Shown: one piece after another, positions 1 to 6,879 of the stretch
How the letters are laid out: each line of letters starts with the position of its first letter
Position numbering within the stretch: the stretch's first letter is position 1
Assembly (NCBI GenBank): GCA_003248845.1
Contig: QFPD01000112.1
Location: 1 to 6,879 of the forward strand
Direction: 5' to 3'
Source: Microbacterium sp.
Lineage (GTDB): Bacteria; Actinomycetota; Actinomycetes; Actinomycetales; Microbacteriaceae
DNA length: 6,879 nt
Program-made: the position numbers and the translations under genes
The notes under the pieces: generated by a model
What the model was told of the DNA's origin: nothing
The model's database searches: none
The model's input: only the letters and a program-made list of their open reading frames with translations

Positions 1-2
1 CC

Positions 3-125
3 TTGAAGGTGCTCCTCGAACTCGGTGAACTGGACTCTGAACAAGAGCAATTCTCCCAGATCAGGAGCACTTTCCATGTCTACCGCGCTGTGCTCCATCC
101 CCCACCGATGAAAGCCCGAGGCTAG
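3..125 (+). CDS. Possible 3' end of an unidentified upstream gene (partial)
   Basis: An open frame enters from the left edge and ends at a TAG stop at 123-125, giving about 40 residues that end in HPPPMKARG. Within this frame third positions are richer in G/C (about 65%) than second positions (under 40%), as expected for plus-strand coding in a high-GC genome. The stretch is much less GC-rich (about 52-60%) than the rest of the window. I do not recognise the peptide. An alternative is equally open: on the minus strand in the same codon phase, ATG codons at 96-98 and 75-77 would start a protein beginning MEHSAVDMESAPDLGELLLF and running out of the window, preceded by a purine-rich run. The sequence beyond the left edge decides between them. 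The function is unknown. Confidence 0.3.
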   Translation: MKVLLELGELDSEQEQFSQIRSTFHVYRAVLHPPPMKARG

Positions 126-128
126 GCT
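123..128 (+). promoter_or_regulatory. Candidate -10 box (TAGGCT) for pyc
   Basis: TAGGCT fits the TANNNT pattern of actinobacterial housekeeping-sigma -10 elements and lies in the lower-GC leader of pyc. It would place transcription start near 135 and give a 5' leader of about 60 bases. No convincing -35 hexamer is visible 16-18 bases upstream, so the call rests on one box and is weak. The box coincides with the TAG stop of the possible upstream partial frame. Confidence 0.25.
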
Positions 129-182
129 GTGAGGACACTCAGGCATACCGTCGTGTGATGTCGCACGGCGGCCCCTCCCCTC

Positions 183-191
183 GAGAGGTGA
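183..191 (+). promoter_or_regulatory. Strong ribosome binding site fixing the pyc start at 194
   Basis: GAGAGGTGA contains GAGGTGA, an uninterrupted match to the extended Shine-Dalgarno AAGGAGGTGA, two bases before the ATG at 194-196. The frame is open further upstream, with a GTG at 155 and an ATG at 158, but neither has a Shine-Dalgarno. The extra 13 residues also precede the MFRKILVANRGE sequence with which biotin carboxylase domains normally begin. The start at 194 is therefore preferred. Confidence 0.8.
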
Positions 192-193
192 GC

Positions 194-3100
194 ATGTTCC
201 GTAAGATCCTCGTCGCGAACCGCGGTGAAATCGCCATCCGAGCCTTCCGCGCCGCCTATGAGCTGGGCGCGCGTACCGTCGCGGTGTTCCCGTGGGAGGA
301 TCGCGGCTCGCTGCACCGGCAGAAGGCCGATGAGTCGTACGAGATCGGTGTGCAGGGGCATCCGGTGCGTGCCTACCTCGACGTCGAGGAGATCATCCGC
401 GTCGCGGTCGCCTCCGGCGCCGACGCGATCTATCCCGGGTACGGATTCCTCTCGGAGAACCCCGAACTCGCCGCGCGGGCCGCTGAGAACGGCATCACGT
501 TCATCGGACCTCCCGCGCGCGCCCTCGAGATGGCGGGCAACAAGGTGACCGCGAAGGAGCACGCGATCGCCGCGGGGGTGCCGGTGCTGCGCTCCACCGA
601 GGCATCCGACGACGTCGATGCGCTCGTCGCGCAGGCTGAGGAGATCGGCTTCCCGATCTTCGTCAAGGCCGTCGCGGGCGGAGGCGGGCGCGGCATGCGC
701 CGTGTCGAGACTTCCGGCGAGCTGCCCCCGGCCATCGCCGAGGCCTCGCGCGAGGCGGCCGCCGCATTCGGTGACGGACGCGTCTTCCTGGAGCAGGCCG
801 TCATCCGTCCGCGCCACATCGAGGTGCAGATCCTCGCGGATGCCGCGGGGGAGACCGTCCACCTGTTCGAACGTGACTGCTCCGTGCAGCGGCGCCACCA
901 GAAGGTCATCGAGATCGCTCCGGCACCGAACCTCGACCCCGCGATCCGCGACGCACTGCACGCGCACGCCGTCGCGTTCGCACGCTCCATCGGCTACGTC
1001 AATGCCGGCACCGTCGAGTTCCTCCTCGAGACGGCGGGCCCCCGTACCGGCGAGGTCGTCTTCATCGAGATGAACCCGCGCATCCAGGTCGAGCACACCG
1101 TGACGGAGGAGGTCACGGACGTCGATCTCGTGCAATCGCAGATGCGCATCGCGGCGGGGGAGACGCTCGGTGAGCTGGGCCTCCATCAGGAGGACATCCA
1201 TCTGCGCGGGGCGGCCCTGCAGACCCGCATCACGACGGAGGATCCGTCGCAGGGCTTCCGGCCCGACACGGGGCGCATCACGACCTACCGTTCACCGGGT
1301 GGGGCCGGCATCCGCCTCGACGGTGGCACGACCGCCGCCGGATCGCAGATCAGCCCGCACTTCGACTCGATGCTCGCGAAGCTCACGTGTCGCGGTCGCG
1401 ACTTCCCCGCCGCGGTCGCCCGCGCCCGCCGAGCCCTCGCGGAGTTCCGTATCCGCGGCGTCTCGACGAACATCCCGTTCCTGCGTGCCGTGCTGGATGA
1501 CCCGGCGTTCGTCGCCGGCGACCTGTCGACGTCGTTCATCGACGAGCGTCCCCAGCTGCTCACGCAGAACCCCTCGCGCGACCGCGCGACGAAGCTGCTG
1601 AACTGGCTCGCGGATGTGACGGTGAACCGCCCGTACGGCGAGAAGCCGCTGTCGGTTTCGCCGGGAAGCAAGCTGCCGACGATCGATCTGCAGGCGCCGG
1701 TACCGCGCGGCAACCGCGACGTGCTGCGCGAACTCGGCCCCGCGGGCTTCGCTCAGGCCCTGCGCGCACAGACCGCCCTGGCCGTCACCGAGACGACGTA
1801 CCGGGACGCGCACCAGTCCTTGCTCGCGACGCGCGTGCGCACGCGCGACCTCGTGCGGGTCGGCCCGCACGTCGCGCGCATGACGCCGCAGCTGCTGTCG
1901 GTGGAGGCGTGGGGCGGGGCGACGCACGACGTCGCCCTGCGATTCCTCGCCGAGGACCCGTGGGAGCGACTCGAAGCCCTCCGCGATGCGATGCCGAACA
2001 TCCCGATCCAGATGCTGCTGCGCGGGAGGAACACCGTCGGCTATACGCCGCGGCCGACCGCCGTCACCGATGCCTTCGTGAGGGAGGCGGCGGCGACCGG
2101 TGTCGACATCTTCCGCATCTTCGACGCCCTCAACGACGTCGACCAGATGCTGCCCGCGATCAGCGCAGTCCTCGAGACGGGCACCGCGGTGGCCGAGGTG
2201 GCCGTCTGCTACACCGCCGATCTGCTCGACCCCGCGGAGAAGCTGTACACGCTCGACTACTACCTGCGCCTCGCCGACCGCATCGCGGCATCCGGCGCGC
2301 ACATCCTCGCGATCAAGGACATGGCGGGTCTTCTTCGCCCCGCGGCCGCGGCGAAGCTCGTCACGGCTCTGCGCGAACGCTTCGACCTGCCGGTGCACGT
2401 GCACACGCACGACACGGCGGGCGGTCAGCTCGCGACGCTTCTCGCGGCGAGCGCCGCCGGCGCCGACGCCGTGGATGCCGCCGCCGCCCCGCTTGCGGGG
2501 ACGACGAGCCAGCCCTCGCTGTCCGCGCTCGTTGCGGCGCTCGCGCACACCGACCGCGACACGGGGCTGTCCCTGCAGGCCGTGAGCGACCTCGAGCCGT
2601 ACTGGGAAGCCGTGCGTCAGCTCTATCGGCCTTTCGAATCGGGTCTGCCGAGCCCGACGGGCCGCGTGTACCACCACGAGATCCCCGGAGGGCAGCTGTC
2701 GAACCTGCGGCAGCAGGCGATCGCGCTCGGCATGGCCGACGACTTCGAGCGCATCGAGGACATGTACGCGGCGGCCGACCGACTGCTCGGACGGCTGCCG
2801 AAGGTCACGCCGTCATCGAAAGTCGTCGGTGATCTCGCGCTCGCCCTCGTCGCGGCGAATGCCGATCCGGCCGACTTCGAGGAGAACCCGCAGAACTACG
2901 ACATCCCCGACTCCGTCGTCGGCTTCATGGCCGGCGAGCTCGGCGACCTGCCCGGAGGATGGCCGGAGCCGTTCCGCACGAAAGTGCTCGCAGGCCGCGA
3001 GGTGTCCGTCGAGATCCCGCCGCTGAAGCCGGAGGAGGAGGACGGCCTCGCCGGCGATGCCGCGACGCGTCGCCGCACGCTCAACCGGCTGCTGTTCCCG

Positions 3101-3601
3101 GGGCCCGCGAAGGACTTCGAGGCTACGCGTGCCGCATACGGCGACCTCTCGGCACTCGGCACCCCGGACTATTTCTACGGCCTCAAGCCCGGCGAGGAGC
3201 ACGTCGCCGAGATCGACCCGGGGGTACAGCTCTACGTCGGCCTCGAAGCGATCGGCGAGCCGGATGCCGCGGGCATGCGCACCGTCATGACGACGCTCAA
3301 CGGGCAACTGCGCCCCGTCTGGGTACGCGACCGGAAGGTCGCGGTCGACAAGGTCGCGGCCGAGAAGGCCGACACCTCCAAACCCGGGCAGGTCGCCGCG
3401 CCCTTTGCCGGCGTCATCACGGTCAAGGCCGCCGTCGGCGACCGCGTTGCGGCGGGACAGCCGGTGGCTTCGATCGAGGCGATGAAGATGGAAGCGGCCA
3501 TCACCGCACCCGTAGCGGGCGTCGTCGAGCGCGTCGCTATCGCGACGAGTTCGCCGGTTGAGGCAGGTGACCTTTTGGTCGTCATCCGACCCGCCGACTA
3601 G
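194..3601 (+). CDS. pyc: Pyruvate carboxylase, single-chain biotin enzyme
   Basis: This cytoplasmic anaplerotic enzyme makes oxaloacetate from pyruvate, bicarbonate and ATP via carboxybiotin. It is 1135 aa from ATG 194, the usual length for bacterial single-chain PYC. The biotin carboxylase domain occupies residues 1 to about 450: N-terminal ILVANRGEIA, ATP-grasp glycine loop at 162-168 (GGGGRGM), RRHQKVIEIAPAP, and EMNPRIQVEH at 292-301. The carboxyltransferase domain (about 530-790) has TYRDAHQS with the metal ligand D538, MLLRGRNTVGY, the lysine expected to be carbamylated at K708 (IKDMAG), metal ligands H737 and H739 in VHVHTHD, and GTTSQPS. The PYC_OADA/allosteric region spans about 800-995. 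The biotinyl domain (about 1068-1135) has EAMKM with biotin-accepting K1098, 37 residues from the C-terminus. All key residues expected from the family are present, with no frameshift. The stop is TAG. A candidate promoter for the next gene overlaps the end of the gene. Confidence 0.98.
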   Translation: MFRKILVANRGEIAIRAFRAAYELGARTVAVFPWEDRGSLHRQKADESYEIGVQGHPVRAYLDVEEIIRVAVASGADAIYPGYGFLSENPELAARAAENGITFIGPPARALEMAGNKVTAKEHAIAAGVPVLRSTEASDDVDALVAQAEEIGFPIFVKAVAGGGGRGMRRVETSGELPPAIAEASREAAAAFGDGRVFLEQAVIRPRHIEVQILADAAGETVHLFERDCSVQRRHQKVIEIAPAPNLDPAIRDALHAHAVAFARSIGYVNAGTVEFLLETAGPRTGEVVFIEMNPRIQVEHTVTEEVTDVDLVQSQMRIAAGETLGELGLHQEDIHLRGAALQTRITTEDPSQGFRPDTGRITTYRSPGGAGIRLDGGTTAAGSQISPHFDSMLAKLTCRGRDFPAAVARARRALAEFRIRGVSTNIPFLRAVLDDPAFVAGDLSTSFIDERPQLLTQNPSRDRATKLLNWLADVTVNRPYGEKPLSVSPGSKLPTIDLQAPVPRGNRDVLRELGPAGFAQALRAQTALAVTETTYRDAHQSLLATRVRTRDLVRVGPHVARMTPQLLSVEAWGGATHDVALRFLAEDPWERLEALRDAMPNIPIQMLLRGRNTVGYTPRPTAVTDAFVREAAATGVDIFRIFDALNDVDQMLPAISAVLETGTAVAEVAVCYTADLLDPAEKLYTLDYYLRLADRIAASGAHILAIKDMAGLLRPAAAAKLVTALRERFDLPVHVHTHDTAGGQLATLLAASAAGADAVDAAAAPLAGTTSQPSLSALVAALAHTDRDTGLSLQAVSDLEPYWEAVRQLYRPFESGLPSPTGRVYHHEIPGGQLSNLRQQAIALGMADDFERIEDMYAAADRLLGRLPKVTPSSKVVGDLALALVAANADPADFEENPQNYDIPDSVVGFMAGELGDLPGGWPEPFRTKVLAGREVSVEIPPLKPEEEDGLAGDAATRRRTLNRLLFPGPAKDFEATRAAYGDLSALGTPDYFYGLKPGEEHVAEIDPGVQLYVGLEAIGEPDAAGMRTVMTTLNGQLRPVWVRDRKVAVDKVAAEKADTSKPGQVAAPFAGVITVKAAVGDRVAAGQPVASIEAMKMEAAITAPVAGVVERVAIATSSPVEAGDLLVVIRPAD

Positions 3602-3604
3602 CCT
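3575..3604 (+). promoter_or_regulatory. Candidate promoter of the ATPase-def pair, overlapping the pyc stop
   Basis: TTGGTC at 3575-3580 (-35-like; TTG matches the consensus) and TAGCCT at 3599-3604 (-10-like, TANNNT) are separated by 18 bases. The -10 box includes the TAG stop codon of pyc. Transcription would start near 3611, giving a leader of about 40 bases to the GTG at 3650. This would let the ATPase and def be expressed independently of pyc. It was called by inspection only. Confidence 0.35.
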
Positions 3605-3610
3605 GGACCG

Positions 3611-3625
3611 GGGCGCGCGGCGCCC
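3611..3625 (+). other. Perfect GC hairpin between pyc and the ATPase gene
   Basis: GGGCGC, the loop GCG, then GCGCCC form a perfect 6-bp all-G/C stem nine bases after the pyc stop. There is no T-tract after it, so it is not a classical intrinsic terminator. It could weakly terminate or pause pyc transcripts, or protect their 3' end. If the promoter at 3575-3604 is real, it would sit at the extreme 5' end of the downstream mRNA. It does not include the Shine-Dalgarno at 3637-3641. Confidence 0.4.
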
Positions 3626-3636
3626 GCGAACGATCT

Positions 3637-3641
3637 GGGAG
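3637..3641 (+). promoter_or_regulatory. Ribosome binding site that favours the GTG start at 3650
   Basis: GGGAG lies eight bases before GTG 3650-3652, a standard spacing. The in-frame GTG at 3641-3643 overlaps this Shine-Dalgarno and has none of its own, so the protein most likely begins MANEAGDN. The choice changes the length by only three residues. Confidence 0.65.
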
Positions 3642-3649
3642 TGTGCAGC

Positions 3650-4981
3650 GTGGCCAATGAAGCAGGCGACAACGGGGCCGACGAGGTCGACAACGGTGTC
3701 CTTCCCGAGGCTGGCGCCGACACGACCGGCATCGGCATCGTGGCGGGTGGGACGGCGCAGGTCGACGTCGCGCTGCCGGTCGTGGCACCCGATGACGACG
3801 ACCTCGTGGAGGATGACGACGTCGTCCTCGACGAGGCGGACGACGGCGCCCCGAGCCGCGTGATCCCCGCTCCGGCGGAGCGCTCGCTGCCCGCCGCGGC
3901 CGAGCGGGTCGATACCAGGGGTGCGGTCGCCGCGGCCGTGGCGCCGGAGTCCGACACGGACCGCCATGAGCGCGTCCGCCCGCGCACCTCCGAGATCACG
4001 CTGCAGTCCCGCCGGCTGGGTGACTTCGAGGCGGATCGTGAGAGCGCCGACCTGCTGACGCCCGATCGACTGCTCGACCCGGCCCACGTCCTGCGCGCCG
4101 AGCCGGAGGGGGCCTGGCGTCACCTTGTGTACACGCTCTCGGGGCGCCGTCTGAACCTCGGTGACAGCCGCCGCGCACGTGAGCGCAAGGCACTCGATGC
4201 ACGCATCGCCGCGCCTCTTCCGGGCGGCGCACGATTCGTCCCGGTGCTCTCGCGCAAGGGCGGCGTCGGCAAGACGACCGTCACGACTCTTCTCGGAATG
4301 GCGCTCGCCGACGCGCGGGAGGACCGCATCATCGCCGTCGACGCGAACCCCGACCGGGGAACGCTCGCCGAGCGCATCGGACGGACGAGCGGAAAGACCG
4401 TGCGCGACCTCGTGCGGGCGCGCGCCGACGTGCAGGGTTTCAACGACATCTCGGAGATCGTCGGTCGCGACCAGACGCGCCTCGACGTCCTGGCCTCCGA
4501 TGCCGATCCCCACGTGTCCGAAGCCTTCAGCGATGACGACTACCGTGACGTCGCCGAGATCGCGGCGCACTTCTACTCGGTCGTGCTCACCGACACGGGC
4601 ACGGGCATCGTGCATTCCGTGATGGATGCCACCCTCGAGCGCGCCGACACCCTCGTCATCGTCGCGGGGCTCTCGATCGATGAGGCGCGCCTCGCCTCCG
4701 AGACCCTCACGTGGCTCGAGTCGAACGGGTACGCCGAGCGCGTGCGCGGCGCCGTCGTCGTCCTCAACACGGCGCGCCCAGGTGCGCCGCTCGTCCGTGC
4801 CGACGAGCTCGAGGCACACTTCCGCAGTCGTGTGCGTCAGGTCGTCCGCATGCCCTACGACCCGCACATCGCTTCCGGCAGTGCGATCGCCTTCCGCGAT
4901 CTGCAGTCGGAGACCCGCGAGGCCGCACGTCGGCTTGCGGCGACGGTGGTCGAAGGTCTGCGCGCGCAGGCTGCCGCCTGA
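3650..4981 (+). CDS. EspI/MinD-like P-loop ATPase with disordered acidic N-terminus
   Basis: The predicted protein is soluble, 443 aa, with no signal peptide or membrane segment. Residues 1 to about 115 look disordered; 12 of residues 48-65 are Asp or Glu. Residues 154-195 hold a [16 protein letters not shown] segment and an IAAPLPG segment. The SIMIBI-class ATPase domain begins near 196: deviant Walker A KGGVGKTT at 203-210 (signature K203, P-loop K208), [10 protein letters not shown] at 230-239, LASDADP at 281-287, Walker B-like VVLTDTGTG at 311-319, a [10 protein letters not shown] helix at 352-361, and [13 protein letters not shown] at 401-413. From family memory, the pre-domain segment plus [14 protein letters not shown] and PYDPH match EspI (Rv3876-like) ATPases of ESX loci more closely than ParA/Soj, so an automatic label of chromosome partitioning protein would be doubtful. 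No parB, parS-like site or ESX gene is visible. The stop overlaps the def start. The cellular role is not known from the sequence. Confidence 0.88.
   Translation: MANEAGDNGADEVDNGVLPEAGADTTGIGIVAGGTAQVDVALPVVAPDDDDLVEDDDVVLDEADDGAPSRVIPAPAERSLPAAAERVDTRGAVAAAVAPESDTDRHERVRPRTSEITLQSRRLGDFEADRESADLLTPDRLLDPAHVLRAEPEGAWRHLVYTLSGRRLNLGDSRRARERKALDARIAAPLPGGARFVPVLSRKGGVGKTTVTTLLGMALADAREDRIIAVDANPDRGTLAERIGRTSGKTVRDLVRARADVQGFNDISEIVGRDQTRLDVLASDADPHVSEAFSDDDYRDVAEIAAHFYSVVLTDTGTGIVHSVMDATLERADTLVIVAGLSIDEARLASETLTWLESNGYAERVRGAVVVLNTARPGAPLVRADELEAHFRSRVRQVVRMPYDPHIASGSAIAFRDLQSETREAARRLAATVVEGLRAQAAA
4967..4980 (+). other. Hairpin abutting the def start codon
   Basis: CAGGC, the loop TGCC, then GCCTG form a perfect 5-bp stem whose 3' arm ends one base before the def ATG and includes the first two bases of the ATPase stop codon. 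There is no good Shine-Dalgarno for def here. The arrangement suits translational coupling, in which ribosomes finishing the ATPase open the stem and restart at TGATG. That role is inferred. Confidence 0.35.
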
Positions 4982-5472
4982 TGGCCGTCCGCACGATCCG
5001 GCTGTTCGGCGACCCGGTGCTGCGCGCCGTCAGCGCGCCCATCGACGCCATCGACGACGGCATCCGCAGCCTCGTTCAGGACCTACTCGACACGGTCGAG
5101 CTCCCGGGGCGCGCCGGAGTCGCTGCCCCGCAGATCGGTGTCGGGCTGCGTGCTTTCAGCTACAACATCGACGGCGAGATCGGTTACGTCCTCAACCCCG
5201 TGCTCGCCGAGGTCCGCGGCGAGCCCGTGCCGGTGGGTGAGGGGTGCCTCTCGGTTCCGGGCCTCTGGCACGACGCGTTGCGGCACCCGTGGGCGCGCGT
5301 GACGGGTGTCGATCTCGACGGGAACGAGGTCGTCCTCGAGGGGGAGGGCCTGATGGCGCAAGCCCTCCAGCACGAGACCGACCACCTCGACGGCATGTTG
5401 TACCTCTCGCGCCTCGCGCCCGACGACCGCAAGCGCGCGATGCGCGAGGTACGCGAGTCGGCGTGGTTCTGA
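4981..5472 (+). CDS. def: Peptide deformylase
   Basis: This metallo-hydrolase removes the N-formyl group from nascent proteins at the ribosome. It is 163 aa, near the lower end of the normal range for the family. All three motifs are intact: motif 1 GVAAPQIG at 46-53, motif 2 EGCLSVPG at 87-94 with metal ligand C89, and motif 3 QHETDHLDG at 130-138 with metal ligands H131 and H135 and catalytic E132. The N-terminal [10 protein letters not shown] is also typical. The protein ends 28 residues after the HExxH motif and lacks a long C-terminal extension. ATG 4981 shares its A with the stop of the ATPase gene (TGATG). There is no clear Shine-Dalgarno, so expression is probably coupled to the ATPase gene. 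No fmt gene follows, unlike the common def-fmt pair, so a second def elsewhere in the genome is possible (inference). Confidence 0.97.
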   Translation: MAVRTIRLFGDPVLRAVSAPIDAIDDGIRSLVQDLLDTVELPGRAGVAAPQIGVGLRAFSYNIDGEIGYVLNPVLAEVRGEPVPVGEGCLSVPGLWHDALRHPWARVTGVDLDGNEVVLEGEGLMAQALQHETDHLDGMLYLSRLAPDDRKRAMREVRESAWF

Positions 5473-5485
5473 CCCGCGCCGCGGG
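5473..5485. terminator. Possible bidirectional terminator hairpin between convergent def and fadD
   Basis: The 18-base gap between the two convergent stop codons begins with CCCGC, the loop GCC, then GCGGG, a perfect 5-bp G/C stem. There is no T-tract on either side. Its position between convergent genes suggests a shared end-of-transcript structure, but a stem this short in GC-rich DNA is weak evidence. Confidence 0.3.
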
Positions 5486-5490
5486 CGGCG

Positions 5491-6879
<1,389 letters not shown>

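Noticed and set aside
155..193. Upstream pyc starts at GTG 155 or ATG 158
   Set aside because: No Shine-Dalgarno precedes them, whereas ATG 194 has a near-ideal one and begins exactly at the conserved domain start.
122..2677. Long minus-strand open frames (122-1201 and 1292-2677) opposite pyc
   Set aside because: Same low-complexity composition and no motif; both fall wholly opposite conserved pyc domains.
1909..2832. A 307-codon plus-strand frame within pyc, out of phase with it
   Set aside because: It is Arg/Pro/Ala/His-rich and covers the carboxyltransferase domain, whose motifs are all in the pyc frame.
2813..4867. A 684-codon open frame on the minus strand spanning the end of pyc and most of the ATPase gene
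   Set aside because: It lies antisense to two genes with intact family motifs, crosses their boundary, is rich in Arg/Asp/His/Gly runs with no recognisable domain, and is the usual by-product of high G/C at third positions.
4711..4980. An N-terminal extension of def by up to 90 codons in the same frame
   Set aside because: The extension is Arg-rich and overlaps the ATPase coding region; deformylases start at the position given by ATG 4981.
3650..4981. Calling the ATPase a parA chromosome-partition gene
   Set aside because: Only the P-loop class is shared. The flanking motifs resemble EspI-type ATPases, and no parB or parS-like repeat is nearby.
5473..5490. A classical rho-independent terminator between def and fadD
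   Set aside because: Only a 5-bp stem is present and no T-tract follows on either strand, so it is kept as a low-confidence hairpin.

Overview
The window is GC-rich, roughly 70% by eye inside the genes, with strong G/C preference at third codon positions. The gene content fits a high-GC actinobacterium. The pyruvate carboxylase and FadD15-type sequences, the -10-like boxes of the form TAGNCT and the frequent word CGGATGCCG suggest a Microbacteriaceae member such as Microbacterium; that placement is inference, not a search result.

Layout: positions 1-193 are a lower-GC flank (about 55% over the first 120 bases). It may hold the 3' end of an upstream gene and it carries the pyc leader and ribosome binding site. 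Positions 194-3601 (+) encode a complete single-chain biotin-dependent pyruvate carboxylase (pyc, 1135 aa). A 48-base gap holds a candidate promoter that overlaps the pyc stop codon, a perfect hairpin, and the Shine-Dalgarno of the next gene. Positions 3650-4981 (+) encode a 443-aa deviant-Walker P-loop ATPase with a disordered acidic N-terminus. Its sequence most resembles the EspI/MinD-like ATPases of actinobacterial ESX (type VII secretion) loci rather than a true ParA/Soj. Its stop codon overlaps the start of a peptide deformylase (def, 4981-5472, +) in a TGATG junction. After 18 bases, which include a small GC hairpin, a convergent gene on the minus strand (5491 to beyond 6879) encodes all but the N-terminus of a FadD15-type long-chain fatty acid-CoA ligase.

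Working together: pyc supplies oxaloacetate from pyruvate and FadD activates fatty acids to acyl-CoA, so both touch central carbon and lipid metabolism, but they are convergent and not one operon. The ATPase and def are very probably co-transcribed and translationally coupled. Whether they are also read through from pyc or started from the promoter at the pyc stop is open. No RNA genes, CRISPR arrays, insertion sequences or phage genes were seen. I found no convincing new multi-gene system. The points most worth checking are the EspI-like ATPase next to pyc/def with no visible ESX genes, and an apparently over-represented 9-mer spread through all four complete or near-complete genes.
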